From positions 16,802,001 to 16,866,000 of the forward strand of contig NC_135242.1 in assembly GCF_947623445.1 (NCBI RefSeq): a stretch of DNA of 64,000 nucleotides, in the 5' to 3' direction. The DNA is from Clavelina lepadiformis (Eukaryota; Chordata; Ascidiacea; Aplousobranchia; Clavelinidae). Below the pieces are notes generated by a model, which was given only the letters and a program-made list of their open reading frames with translations, did not search any database and was not told the origin of the DNA. Position numbers and translations under genes: made by a program. Positions within the stretch are counted from its first letter, which is position 1, and every line of letters starts with the position of its first letter. Shown one piece after another: positions 34,940 through 47,796 of this stretch.

Positions 34940-36510
34940 AATAAAATAAAAGACTCCGATAAAATAAGATGATCGCATTAACTCTGTAACTAAGGGGTAA
35001 GTACTAAATCAAGTTGACCACAAACTAAAGATTCGTTGTCCGTAAGAATAATGGACAAAGAATTTTTCAGTATTATTTAGTAGTCAAGTACAGCAAAAAC
35101 TGTAATTTCGACACTCATTATAACACAAGTTAAATGGCAATTTTGACGTTCCAATGTGAATTACAGTAGAAGTATGTAAACCCATGTGTACAGTATGTGA
35201 AACCGTCTGAAATGGCATCAGTCGTCACATGCGAGCTTGACCTAAAGCAACCCAAATACACTTATGAGAACTAAATCATAACACGTGTTACAGTCATATA
35301 TGGAAAGTTACAAATGAGAATTTACAGCTGGTATTAAATTCCCCAATCTACATTACCCATTCACGTTAGGCTACCTTAGGGCAATGTTTGTCTTATCAGA
35401 AAGTGTTCATGTCACATGAGCCAAATTATTTTACAAGCGATAAACAGTGCTCAGGTCATTATACTTGATGTAACAAAATTTAAAGGGAATTACACTTGAG
35501 TTAATTGTTAAAGTCTTGTTTGAAGTTTTGTGAATATCATTGACAATCGATGTGATGTCATGGTTGAAATGATTTTGGCGGACCTATATGTTTAGAAACC
35601 CATCAAACTTGGGCGACAAGTTGACAACATTCTAAACTCTAAAGCATAAAAATTTGCAACTGTGCCAAATTACCATGTCATTAAAAGCGAAATAAATATA
35701 TGCAATGCTAGAAGTCTTATTTTGCCTCACACTTATCTGGCTAACTATGGCACAGTACTATGTATACCAGCACAATTTAGTTGATCTGCAATTTTGGCTT
35801 ACTACCTACAACTGATTGACAGGTTTCGGATACATGTGGAAAAGATAATTTTTCTTCGTTGATCACAAACTTTGTTCAACGTTGTTGGTGCTAATGCCAC
35901 ACATATACTATTTCATGACACTTTTTTGAAAGCGCTAGCAAATGTAAAGTTCAACACCCGAACACACACTCCACAGCCCTACTAATTGAAACTCTAATTG
36001 GAAACTGAAAATACTCTCCAAGCTATTAAGCGCAAAATCACAAACTTGGTGCATCACTATAGCTCATGTAAAAAATTTTTGAGTGCACCAATGGTCAAAC
36101 TCCGCAGTCTGGCTGGCAGAGAGTCTGCTTCACTGTTTTATATTTCCTACATGACTGCAAGGTTATTTGCATAGCATTACTTGGACGACATTGTGTTGTA
36201 CACGGGCCATAGTGGAAAGCATGGCAACCCGTGCTGCAGAGTATGGTAGTATTTCTAGATATTTCAGACCTGCAGGAGCAAAATTCCGTTGTGTAGGTGT
36301 GCATTGTGGCCGAAGCATAATCAGCAGGCGTTATGGACTGAGGCCTGATGCATTGTGCTTGTGCCTACTATTGTAGTGTGCTGGAGTGCGGTGTTGTTTT
36401 CACAAAAACTACTCAGGTGTGCACCTGCTATACTCTGCAGTCTGGAAGGCCACTACACCTTCACCTACACTACACTACATTTTTCAAGAGTCTGTGCTTG
36501 CTGCAGCATT
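34940..36510. other. Intergenic, no gene recognised
   Basis: Upstream of TUBGCP2. Overlapping short frames at 36095-36376 are low-complexity shadows. The motif ACTCTGCAGTCTGG or its reverse recurs here (36105, 36232, 36432) and elsewhere in the window (28880, 38765, 61498), pointing to a dispersed repeat family. Confidence 0.35.
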
Positions 36511-36520
36511 TGAATGTCAA

Positions 36521-36655
36521 GTTGGTATGGTATGATAATCTCTATACTCAAATTGAGGATAGTCTTTGTACAACTTAAACCCAGTGATGATTCCTTATCG
36601 CTTGAGCTCTGGTTAATGAAGTAGCCTTTGTGCAAGTTTGGATTGTCACACATTT
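36521..36655 (-). repeat. SINE body copy, related to 38356-38495
   Basis: About 100 bases align closely with 38391-38495, including AGTGATGATTCC, ATCGCT with GAGC, CTGGTTA or TTGGTTA, and CTTTGTGCAAG. The tRNA-like head seen in the other copy is missing here, so this is a truncated copy. Confidence 0.6.
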
Positions 36656-36813
36656 TAAACTTTTTTTTTTATATCGTATTTCCCAATGTAAGAATAATTA
36701 ACAGAGCAGCAAACTTCTGGGATTCAATGGATTACCAAAAGTTTTGCTCCAAATTCTCTTTTACCTGGGCGTAAACGTTTTCGGCTAATTGCTGAAAAGC
36801 TAACAAAATCTTT

Positions 36814-36910
36814 GGGTGCATAAGTGCCCAACCAAATGACGTCACAATGTGGAAAGCAGGGGTCTATTATGTAAATGCATCACGCGGCTGTGCACTTCTG
36901 CACTAGAACC
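36814..36910. mobile_element. Second copy of the 17305-17406 hAT-type MITE
   Basis: Aligns in reverse orientation with 17305-17406 through CCAAATGACGTCACAAT, GGGGTCTA and TTCTGCACTAGA. Flanks AAATCTTT (36806-36813) and AAATCTTC (36911-36918) match at 7 of 8 positions, consistent with an 8-bp duplication. 97 bp, non-coding. Confidence 0.75.
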
Positions 36911-36919
36911 AAATCTTCA

Positions 36920-38350
36920 GTCGCTAGCGCAGCTAGGCTAGCCGGCCAAATTTTCCTAGCCCTAGTTGCAACATACAGTAACGGTTGCTAATCGATTAAT
37001 AATTTGTTTCCATAGTAAGGCATAACTTGGCTATATAATCAGCTATCGAAAACTTATCTTCAGTGTTGTTACTTTGTTCAGAATCGCATTTTCGAACAAC
37101 TGGACAGATAGCACTGAGCAATCAGCATCAGCTATTCAAATTCATGGTTTGCACAATGGCAAACTTCGTTCAGACATCTCATATTATTTATATTATTTTG
37201 TATTATTTATTTTAGCATAAAAGTCATACCTTATAAAATATATCGGCTCACTCTACTACTAGGCCTACTAGTCCACACTACTAAAAAACACACTTTGTTT
37301 TTTTTATTTCTGTATAGAGTTTAACAAATGATAAAAAGATAGAAAAAATTTTGACATTATTACAACGATATGACACCACAGAGTATCGAACAAGGAAAAT
37401 GATCCGTATTTATTGCGATACCGGAGCTCGAACCACTCGGTTCCCCAGCATTACAGTTTGTAACTACAATAACTGAATTGTTTGAAAAAGGTATAGTCGA
37501 AAAAGTTTGTCTAAAGCTGTCTGAAAAAAACGTATGTGAAAAAATATGTCTTTGCTGAAAATGAGTGTACGCGCTATTGCAGTAGATTTTATGATTGGGT
37601 TCTGTTTAAAGTTCGAGCTTCAAAATATGCATTCTTGCCTCAATTGTAAGCTTATTGCTGGGCGACTCTAAAAAATTTAACAGAAATGTAACAGATACTT
37701 GCGAGCATGAAATTCTAAAAAATATCAAGTCATTTAAGAAATCTTATACATGCACGTTTAATGTTTGTGTAATATTGTATGCAATTACTTTTATTTTAAT
37801 TTTGTTTAGAGACACATCTTAAAATATAAAAGGAAAATGGACAGGTTGTGGTGTACGTCACATGCTTTAATTCGTGGCCAACTGCCGGTGCTAGCCTATA
37901 CTGCAATACAAGCAAACTGGCCAGTAACAGCAACAAAATAGGGTTACCCATTCGACATACGATAAGCTTTAGCTCAAATACCTAACCTCAATAAAATTAT
38001 TACCGTAACCCCATACCAATGGCTAATCCGTGCGTTACTTTTTACCTTTCTATGCGCTAATCCTTGACGAATTGGGTGAACAAAAAAATAAACGATAAGA
38101 ACGAAACGATACAAAGATGTCTCTCCAGTGCGGACTTTGTACCAACGACCACGCATGATTGATTTCATGACCTCCCAAACGCCGGTGTCTTTTGGTCTGG
38201 GTATACAGATACAGCCCTATAGTGTGTACTAAACCAGGCTAGTTGGCATAATTCCGTTCAGTAGTACCTGCCTGGCTATGACATGGTTGGAAGATTTTTG
38301 TGTTAAAATACTCTTTTTGTGAGACGGCGATGTTGGTATATTATAAACTC
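36920..38350. other. Intergenic, possible tRNA-like fragment
   Basis: No protein gene. On the minus strand at about 37395-37465 a B-box-like GGTTCGAGCTCC is present without a convincing A box or acceptor stem, so it is more likely a tRNA-derived SINE relic than a tRNA gene. Confidence 0.3.
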
Positions 38351-38355
38351 GTATG

Positions 38356-38668
38356 TACGGTATGGTAATCGGAATCTGTATCCTCGGAATGAGTAAAGTC
38401 TTTGTTCGACTTAACTTAGTGATGATTCCTCATCGCTCGAGCCTTGGTTACCGAACTTGTCTTTGTGCAAGGTCCGACTGAGTCACATGTTTTGATATGG
38501 TATTGCCGGAATTTGAAATTGTTCATCAGGACCACTGAACAGAAGCAAACGTTGTCAATGCCTTACTCAAAGGCATCACAATGTTAGCGCCACTGGGTAT
38601 CGAACGAGAGACGCATTACGAGTATTGCAAGCCCAGCTCTATAATTACTCGGTCACTGAGCCAACTTA
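38356..38668 (-). repeat. tRNA-derived SINE
   Basis: On the minus strand the 5' part (about 38668-38580) looks like a tRNA, with A-box-like TTGGCTCAGTGACCGAG and B-box-like TCGTTCGATACCC. It is followed by a body shared with 36521-36655 and partly with 28860-29060. No closing acceptor stem is seen, which favours a SINE over a tRNA gene. Confidence 0.6.
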
Positions 38669-38689
38669 ATGTCAGGATAAAGTTTAGCA

Positions 38690-39385
38690 TGTAACTTGAG
38701 CTTCACATTTCTTTGTAGGCCTAACACTGAGTTTCATTAATATACCTATAGGCTACATACTAAACTGCAGAGTATGGCAAGAACAAACCCAAGAGTTTTT
38801 TTCCAAAACGGCATTGCACACCACTGACACCAGGAAAAATTGGTGTGGTCTAAAAAAGGAGTCACCAAATTTAGCTCCGATTTCAATAACTCCGAAAAAA
38901 AGAAAACGGGAGACACGGATTTTTTCCCCTATTTCCAACTGGTTTTGGTCCCTAGGTGGTTACAGTAACAGGATATTGATAAAATGTCCTCAGAGTATGC
39001 ACACCTATCCCTTCGTACCATAGCCTATGGAAAAGTGTAAACATTACATAGTTAGCTATTTGTGGCCAGCATATTGTTCGGCATCAAGTTATACAAGGCA
39101 GAAGTTGGCCTGTTGCTATAATTGTGATTTTCAACTTTTGTAAATGGCTTCTGATACAGTAGACGTTTCGGGAAAATTTATGTGCTTAAGTTAACATATT
39201 CTCCTGTTTATGCATGTTGTTTTCCATGACAGATAATTATAATTAGTTGTACAACTACCTAAAAAGTATTGCATACATAATTATATGTGCAACTTCAATT
39301 GTAAACTCTATAAATTATCAAATCTTCATAGACATGATTTGTTAACTATACTTTCTTAGTGAACTTTTTAGAAAATCTGTTTGCA
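38690..39385. other. Intergenic upstream of HADHA
   Basis: AT-rich, no gene recognised. An acceptor-like TCTGTTTGCAG ends at 39386, 51 bases before the HADHA ATG. Confidence 0.4.
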
Positions 39386-39437
39386 GGACGTAGATGTAAG
39401 AGATTTACTTTAAACAAGCTATACAATTAAAATCAAA

Positions 39438-42400
39438 ATGGCTTCAGTGTTACGATGCTTAAGTCTTCTCAGACGAACTAACTCAGTGCCTCAACAGGCT
39501 CTTATCAGTAAGACTTTAGCTTTAGATGTTATAAACTTATGAATTTAACCCTTTTTTTTGCTGACTTGGCTATTGATGGTAGTTAATTTCTGTCGAACTT
39601 CTTTTTTGGGCTGCTGAGTTTATTTTACTTCAACTCGTATATCTACTTTTAATTTTGAATTGTCCCATCGCTTATGTCTAACACTTGTGCGTCTTAGAAC
39701 TAACCTTGTTATCTATAATGTAGAATAAACTTGTCTCATAAACGTTTTTTTTTTCAGGCTCAGCTAGTAGAGCTGTATCAATGTCAGCTGCATTACAAGG
39801 TATAATTCATGGCAATGTTTCTGTTGAAAATAATAACATTTTGAAATGTTGATGATATGAATAATGTTATTAGATTGGTTTGATTTAGAGTGATATACTT
39901 GTAGATATTTACACTTGTTATGTATATACAGGCAAGCATATAAATGTTGATTATCAAGGTGACATTGCCGTAGTTAGGCTTGACAAAGAAGGTGCAAAGG
40001 TAACTAACAATTTTAGTACTGTACTGTAACTGTATAGGCTACATGCTATATTTTGCATCAAAATTTAGTAGTACTCCAATACTATATTTTGCAACAGTAT
40101 TACAAATGCTACAACATGGTCACTAAAATTTGCTGTTGTTTCTACCACTTTTTTCAAATATTTATAATAATGTTTACTGCACTCTTTAGATGAACACTTT
40201 GAATCAAGAAGTTTTAGAAGAGTTTGTTGAGGTGTTCAGTACAATACAGAAAAATAAAGACGTAAAAGGAGCTGTCTTGATATCGTCAAAGCCAGGATCT
40301 TTTGTGGCTGGCGCTGACATTGGGTAAGATACTTTTTAAAAAACTGCTGTTAGATTTTAAACTATCACAAAAATAATGTTTATTTTGCATGTACAGTATA
40401 TAATTTAGTACATATAGCAAAAAGTTAATTTCCAATATTTGTAATCTTTATTTGCAAAGGATGCTGAAAACGGCTGGTGACGAAAGTCAAGTGACTGAAG
40501 TTGCAAAACAAGGTCAGAAAATCTTTCAGGACTTGGAAGATAGCAAAAAACCATTTGTGGCTGCTATTCATGGTGTAGCACTTGGTGGAGGTCTTGAAGT
40601 ATGTCAAATTGATAGATAGCTTATACCAAAAGCAGTTTTAAAATGTTTATGATTAGGGAAAGTACATGATGAACTGATCAATGATAAATTTGATTAAATG
40701 AAATATGCCCAACCTGATTTACAAAATCTTTGCTGTACTAAAAAATCAATTTTTACTGCATGATAAATATTGCATTTTTAGCTTACATTGGCTTGTCAAT
40801 ATCGTATAGCAACGACCGATCGAAAAACAAACCTTGGAGTGCCAGAAGTGATGTTGGGCTTGCTACCAGGTATGATATTTAGCTTAATGTCCAATTACTT
40901 TTTTTTAATGGTTTCAAATTTTATTGGTGTATCTACAGCCATTACTCTTTTTTCGTAAACAAGCTGCATTTTGTTGTTTATATTGGAGTTGAAAATGAGA
41001 AGTGACTTTTTAATGAAAAGGTTTGTTTAGGTGCCGGTGGAACTCAACGATTAACCAAACTTGTTGGTGTTCCTTCTGCCCTTGACATGGCAATGACTGG
41101 CAAGAATATTAAACCGAAAAAGGCCAAGAGAATGGGCTTGGTTGATCAATTAGTGCAGCCACTTGGTACTTTATTTGCAATTTTTTTAATTTTACCTTAC
41201 TTGCAGTTTTTTCACACATTTATATTGTGCAGGTCCTGGCGTTATGGACCCAGAAACAGCAACAATGAAATATTTGGAACAGGTGGCAATTGAAACTGCT
41301 CGTGGATTGGCAAATGGGTCAATTGCAAAGCCCACTGTGAAGTTTTCAATGATGGACAGTGCGTACTCACCAAAAAGACATTTTATATGTATTCTAAAAA
41401 CACTAAACCAAGTTTTTTTGCATTATTATTTAGTGGTGTATATTGCATGAAGTAGGTAATTATGTTTATTTTCACAGGAATTATTCACAGTGCTTTGGGT
41501 GTTGAAGCTGTTAGAAATTATTTTTTCGACACTGTAAAAGGAAAAGCTTTGAAAGTTTCTAAAGGCTTGTATCCAGCCCCATTAAAGATAGCAGATGTAA
41601 GAAATATTATAGTTTTTAGTCACTTAATCAAAAAAAAATTATCAGTATTATTCTGACAAAAAATAACTTCTGCTACCATTCTAACAGCTTGTAAATAAAT
41701 GTACTAGGTAAGACGTGATGAGTAATTAGTTAGGAAATGATTAGATTTGATTCTGGGCTGAATGTGATGCAATTATGCAATTGATTGGGGTATTTGAACT
41801 TTGTAACTAATATTGCAGGTAATCAAAGAAGGGGTAACAAAAGGTAAAGAGGCAGGTTACATCGCAGAAGCTGCTGCATTTGGTGAACTTTCACAGACCA
41901 ACGTTTCTAAGGCTTTGATTGGTTTATATGAAGGCCAAACGCACTGCAAGAAAAACAGATTTGGCAATCCTGAACGACCTCCAAAGTAAGTTTTATTTTT
42001 TTATCGTACAATTTCCCAGGCAAGCATATTTTGATAAAAGGTTTGGTGGCGACATACAATGTCTCTTTTTTACTCCAGAAATAATTAAATTACTTTTTTA
42101 TAAACAATTTGGTAGAGAACCCCACAATTTGCAACCAAGTTTTCCATATATAGTCACGCTAAAAAAGCCTCTGGTATGATGATTAGTGCTGTATTTATGT
42201 TTTTGCAGTATAAGCTTTGAAATTGTACATTTTTAAATATGTTTTATGGTTACACAACTTATCTTACATTGAATATTCTATAATTGCCTCGGGTATTTTA
42301 CGATTACAAGTTGTATTGTCCTCTGTAAAATAACCAAAGGTAGCTCTGGTTTTGCTTTAGAGAAAGGTTTAACTAGAAAATCTTGTTTGTTTAACTTCGT

Positions 42401-44852
42401 AAGGTGTGTTGCTGTTCTTGGTGCTGGCCTAATGGGTGCTGGAATTGTTCAAGTCAGCATTGATAAAGGCTACCAAACTATCATGAAAGACTCATTTTCC
42501 AGTGGTCTGGCAAGGGGGCAAGAGCAAATTTATCAGGGATTCAACACAGCAGCTAAAAAAAAGAAAATCTCCACGTATGACAAGTTTTTGGCCTCATTTC
42601 CATGAGTACAAATGCATAAAATGTTTTTAGATTCTCACGAGTCAAATTGATTAATAATAATTAATAGTATGTTTTCGAGTCAACTGAAATTTTCTGTACA
42701 CAGCAAAATGTAGTGTGAGCACTGAGCACACCATTGTGCTTACAAATTCTATTCCTGATTGAATAGATTTGAGAGGGATCAAATCGTAGCAAATCTTGAT
42801 GCCACCCTTTCCTATGAACCGCTGAGCCAAGCTGACATTGTAATTGAGGCAGTATTTGAAGATATTAATATCAAGCACAAAGTTGTTAAAGAAACAGAAG
42901 CCGTACGTAGCCTTTATTTGAATATTTGTCTGGCGAATATTAAAAGTAGTTTGCCAGCACTATATGAAACTTTCATGATTCTTTGCTATCCTCACAGGTA
43001 ATTCCAGAGCACTGCGTATTTGCGTCCAACACTTCGGCATTGCCAATTGCCGAAATTGCAAAAGCAAGCAAAAGGCCAGAAAAGGTTTAATAAAATGTTA
43101 TATTAATTTACAAATTAAAAACGTAAAGTAAATCATAAGATATTCTTATACAAAACGAAATTTATTACAGGTGATAGGCATGCATTATTTTTCACCTGTT
43201 GACAAGATGCAACTTCTTGAAATTATCACCACTGACAAAACCTCAAAAGACACAACAGCAGCCGCTGTTCAAGTTGGTTTGAAACAGGGAAAATTGGTCA
43301 TTGTGGTCAAGGTGATTATCCAATTTGTGCCTAATTATTTACACAAAGAAATTCAGAAATTTGTTTTATTTTCTAATGCACGCAAATTTGCCCAATCCTA
43401 GGATGGTCCAGGTTTCTACACAACCAGGCTCCTTGCTCCAACACTGTCGGAGGTTATCAGACTTCTTCAAGAAGGGGTTGAACCACAAAAAATTGACAAA
43501 CTCGCAACCGGTTTCGGATTTCCTGTAGGCATTGCCACATTGTTGGATGAGGTAATGCGAGATGTTCTTATCAGGGCACATGTCGGTAAGGTCATGGACG
43601 TTATGTTGTATCATGATATAATTTCTTTTTGTTAGGTTGGCATTGATGTTGCAGTCCACGTGTCAAACTACCTTGGCGGAGTATTTGGTGAAAGGTTTGC
43701 GGGTGGTAACGTAGAAGTCCTGAAAAAGCTGGTTGATGGTGGACATGCAGGTTTGTTGCTTACAACGAATTAGTTTGAGACGTATCATATACAGCTTTCT
43801 TGTATTCCTCCAGTCTGGAAGTTACTACGTGACAATTGACGCGTAATCTAGGCAAATGTTTGCTCAGTTCGATTGGTCGAAATGACTATAATGTAGAGAA
43901 TCTGACAAATAATATCCGGTTTTTAATCGTTTACAAGGTCGCAAGAGTGGAAAAGGAATCTACATTTATTCCGGTGAAAAATCAAGTTCACGACCTATAA
44001 ACGATGCTGCCATTAAAGTGCTGAAGGAATTTGCCATCACACCGGCCCAGGACGTGTAAGTGTTAAAAAATGATTGTAATTGAACTCTGTTATATTTGAC
44101 GCATCGTTTAATACAGTGTATTTGTATGCTTTAATTGCGGGTTTACACCAATTGCCGCGCTGTTGGTCATGTGGTGGCACGTTATTGTGAATGTTAACCT
44201 ACTGAAGTATGAGCATTCTTCTCTTTTTAAGTGGAAGTGATAGCGATATCCAAATGAGGCTCATCTCAAGATTTGTCAACGAGGCAGTCATGTGTCTTCA
44301 GGAGGGAATCCTTGATAACCCGGTAACTTATGAGTTATGACATAATAAAACAAATCCATTTTTGAAATGATAACCTGAAAGAATCGCTTCATTCTCTAAA
44401 CAAATTTTCTATGACATTGCAAAATGAAAATGCGCTTGTGTACCTGAAACTGAGTGTTTTCCTACAGCGCTTTTTTAAACGTTCAATTTTGTCTTATTAG
44501 CTGGAAGGTGACATCGGTGCTGTATTTGGTTTGGGATTCCCACCTTGCTTGGGAGGTAAGACACTTTCCGTTGATTTAGCATCCTGTTTCTGTGTTATTA
44601 AATTAAGTTTGTCACCAATAATATTAGGCTAATAAAAGCTAATTAAACAGTAGTGGGTTGCTTAGGTTGACGTTACGAAGATATTGTTCATGTTTAAAAC
44701 TAGGTCCATTCCGGTACGTCGATCTATACGGTGCAAAACAGTTAGTCGATACCATGCGAAGATTTGAAGCAGCATATGGTACCGCATTTACACCTTGCTC
44801 GCTACTCCTGGAACATGCCAAAGATGAATCCAAAAGATTCCATCCATCCTAA
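39438..44852 (+). CDS. HADHA: Trifunctional protein alpha subunit, enoyl-CoA hydratase/3-hydroxyacyl-CoA dehydrogenase
   Basis: Catalyses hydration and NAD-dependent dehydrogenation of long-chain enoyl-CoA in mitochondrial beta-oxidation, in complex with HADHB. Twenty exons: 39438-39507, 39758-39799, 39932-39999, 40190-40323, 40460-40598, 40782-40869, 41031-41165, 41233-41358, 41478-41596, 41819-41985, 42404-42574, 42767-42902, 42998-43084, 43171-43311, 43402-43551, 43636-43750, 43938-44055, 44232-44322, 44501-44555 and 44704-44852. They give 766 residues (human 763). The N-terminus is a presequence-like [15 protein letters not shown]. The hydratase domain has AGADI, ALGGGLE and [17 protein letters not shown] with both catalytic Glu residues. 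The dehydrogenase domain has the NAD-binding [19 protein letters not shown] and the catalytic His of [16 protein letters not shown]. The C-terminal repeat has [20 protein letters not shown]. All splice phases are consistent. Confidence 0.96.
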
Positions 44853-45956
44853 TCCCTCATTGGTGATATTATAATCCCAGATTATTTATTGGCCTCTTTT
44901 CACTGTTTGTTGTAGAAAATCTTTTTTGTCTCAGATATAATATTGATAAAATATCGGTACTTTAACGATGAACTGCAGGTTATTAAGTCTCTTAATTCGT
45001 GCGTAATTCTTCCGCTGTCCAAGACTTTATCCGTGTTTTGCCATTTCTCAATCTATTACTTCTTTGAACATGTGGGCCAACTGAATGATATAATTTTCTA
45101 CCTAAAGTTTCCAACATTTTTTTATATTGCTGCAATGTGATTGTATTCGAGCTATTTGCAAATGGCCATGGCGTTGCATGCAGTAATACACCAACAGGCA
45201 CGTTAATAATTTTCATGTGGTAAGGTGACTGTGTAGAATGTCATCACAATCAGTTTCTAGAAATAGCTAAGCAAGATCACTACTGGGCATATCTACACTA
45301 CAGGCTACTTTTTAAATGGCCATGTCAACATGATCTACTGACCACACATCATCTGCGAAATAAAAATAAGCAAAGAAAGTTGATCTTTTTGTATTTTAAC
45401 AAAATTAAAAACTATTAATCGGAAACATTCTGACTATTCTTGATCTGTGTGTGGATCAACCCACACTGCGATTGCGGGATAGGGCACGTCGAGCAATATG
45501 TAAATGAATTAGGGTAAAATAAGGTACAACCATATTTTGCTTAATGCGAAGCAATTCCGAATATTTACAGTAATTCAACATTTTCGTTCACTTGGTTGTT
45601 CTTACCAACCACAATGATAGGTTTTAACTACTTACAGGTTGTAACCAAGCGTTAACTTCAAAGCAGTAGAGGACGAATGAGTTTGCGCTTGCTGAAAATT
45701 ACCAACTAGTAGTTGGATGAAGAACAAATATTAGGCTCGGAAGCCACATCGATGCTTACAGAAACATAACTGTATTTAAATTACTTTTTTTGTATAAGTT
45801 TGAAAATTTTAAATTTAAGAGTTTTTGGGTTTAATGACCGTGCTGGTTGTTACCAGCAATTATTACCTTAATTTTTTGAGCACGTTTTAAGCCTTTTCAG
45901 CTTTGTCACTTTACCCATTTGTGAGCGCATGCTAATAACAATTGGGTTGATTTTTC

Positions 45957-46124
45957 ATGCCCACCGCGCTTTTGACGAAAAATAAAATGATTGATCGAAT
46001 TCAGTTACCGCCAGATCGAACTGTAACTATATTAAGTTGTCGTCGTAAAAAAGTCGTTCATAAAATAACTGATATCATTTTAAAAGACTATTTGCAGGGT
46101 GGTCCAAACAATTTTCCTCTGAAA
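45957..46124 (+). CDS. Possible coding exon, function unknown
   Basis: Opens with ATG and reads MPTALLTKNKM, then a basic stretch (SCRRKKVVHKITDII), up to FPLKG followed by a donor-like GGTAAAGT. The basic, balanced composition is more protein-like than most short frames here, but no family is recognised and no downstream exon in compatible phase could be joined. It could be chance. Confidence 0.2.
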
Positions 46125-47014
46125 GGTAAAGTAGGCTACTGCATGTATTCCTCTTTCGTACCTCACATTTTGTAGAAATTGTTCCCAAGAATTTTATTTT
46201 GTATACATCACAAGGAACTTTTTTGTTCTGGAATTCTTGTTTGGTTCAGCAACTTTAGTTTCCGAGTACAACGTGATATTTTATGATGTGCTCAAGTGTT
46301 AGCACAACAGCGTTGAACCAATGTGACGGCGAACACAGGTTACCCTATCCTAGAGAAAGCAAAAAAATAATTAAGAAACCCTCATTGAAACAGCAAGGGC
46401 AAGATGTTGCAAACATAGAAGAAACAGTCAAAAGCCTGAAGGCATTCTCCTCGAAACGATAAAGATTTTATTACTATACTGTATGATATCAACTTTAGAC
46501 TGCCCTCATGTTTAATCATTGGCATTTCGCTGTTCATGTTGCAATAGCCAAACGTTTGGAGCGCTTTCACCAGCGCTGTTTATTTGCAATTATGACATGT
46601 ACAGTAAATATTGTCACATGCGTACTAACATTTACCTGCTGCCACACCCCTCCGAGTAGAGCAAATGGGTAAAGCGTGTCGTAAATGACCAACAAAACCT
46701 TTTGTTTTGATAGCTTTAGACTAGAGGTAGCGACGCATTTTTGACTTCATAACTTAGTCATCACTGATCAAAGGATATTCTAACCCACAAAGTAGCTGTA
46801 TTCTGTTGGCTACCTATTGGATAAGTAGCGAAAAGTTTAGATTTTCCAATCATTGACATCAACATATGAGCTTGCATTAGCCTAAATCTATATTATGAGA
46901 ACAAAACTGCGGGTAGGGTAAATTGGAAAGGTGTGGTCTTTCCAGGCTATGGCATTGGCCCATTTTAGGTCGTCGCAGTCGGTTATTGGTCTGGATACAG
47001 CGTAAGCGCCAAGA

Positions 47015-47341
47015 ATGGTTTATTTACCTATTCACTGTACATTTTCAATTGCGCAATTTCTTAGCATGATACTCTTTGTGTGTCGTGAACTTGCCTACGT
47101 CTGGTCATACGTGAACATCATAGCTTTGCTGCATGGTCTGAAGAAAATTAAGCAGCGCGTTAACAACCCCACGCTTGAGTTGCTTCCCGCCATTGAGAAC
47201 GCTTTGTATGTGAACTACTCCGGCTGTCAACACTACTTGAGTGAATGCCGAATGCCAATTCTACCAAAAACACGTATTGAGTTAGGTAGCAAAACGTGGA
47301 GTCAGACGAGCCCTATCTCACTCAACATCAGGAAGGAATGA
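47015..47341 (+). CDS. Hypothetical open frame, 108 residues
   Basis: Local base composition is less AT-rich than the surroundings, as seen in true exons of this window. The frame has a hydrophobic segment near residues 10-40 and a polar C-terminus ending SPISLNIRKE. An acceptor-like TTTCTTAG lies within it at about 47058-47065, so only the later part may be coding. No family recognised. It is 455 bases from the KLF stop, and could alternatively be part of an untranslated or antisense transcript. Confidence 0.25.
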   Translation: MVYLPIHCTFSIAQFLSMILFVCRELAYVWSYVNIIALLHGLKKIKQRVNNPTLELLPAIENALYVNYSGCQHYLSECRMPILPKTRIELGSKTWSQTSPISLNIRKE

Positions 47342-47796
47342 AGCGTTTAAACTCACTTAGCATTACTGCAATATTTATTTAATACAAGTACAATAGCATA
47401 TTTGAACAAAAAGGCATATTTATCAATAAAATGAAAAGGCGCTTTAAGCGGTAACTGATACAAGTACATACCATTACATGTATAACGGCGCTAATTAAAA
47501 TTTTGTTTCAAAATCTACGAAATGTTGCTGACGTTACTAGACAGAGTGCGCAGTGCTATTGCACATAGCAAGAACATAAGCAGAATACACAACATTTAAA
47601 CGAGATGAAGTTGTTAACATTAGCAAGTAATAAGAAGCAACAATTGGCACTCTCACGTTGCGACCGGAGAATTAGATTTTTATCGTTCGCCAACAATACA
47701 ACACTGATCTACACACAGCAGTGAAACTGCGGAAACATTAATTTCAGTGCGCTTTCAAAGGGGCGCATGGTCTCAATGCAACACTATCGACAACAC

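Larger units (their letters stand above)
44855..47790. other. Intergenic between HADHA and KLF, with two unexplained open frames
   Basis: Tail-to-tail region. Two open stretches (45957-46124 and 47015-47341) are listed separately. No repeat with defined ends was recognised. Confidence 0.35.

Noticed and set aside
38580..38668. Minus-strand tRNA gene
   Set aside because: A and B boxes are present but the acceptor stem does not close, and the sequence continues into a repeated body, so a SINE is the better call.
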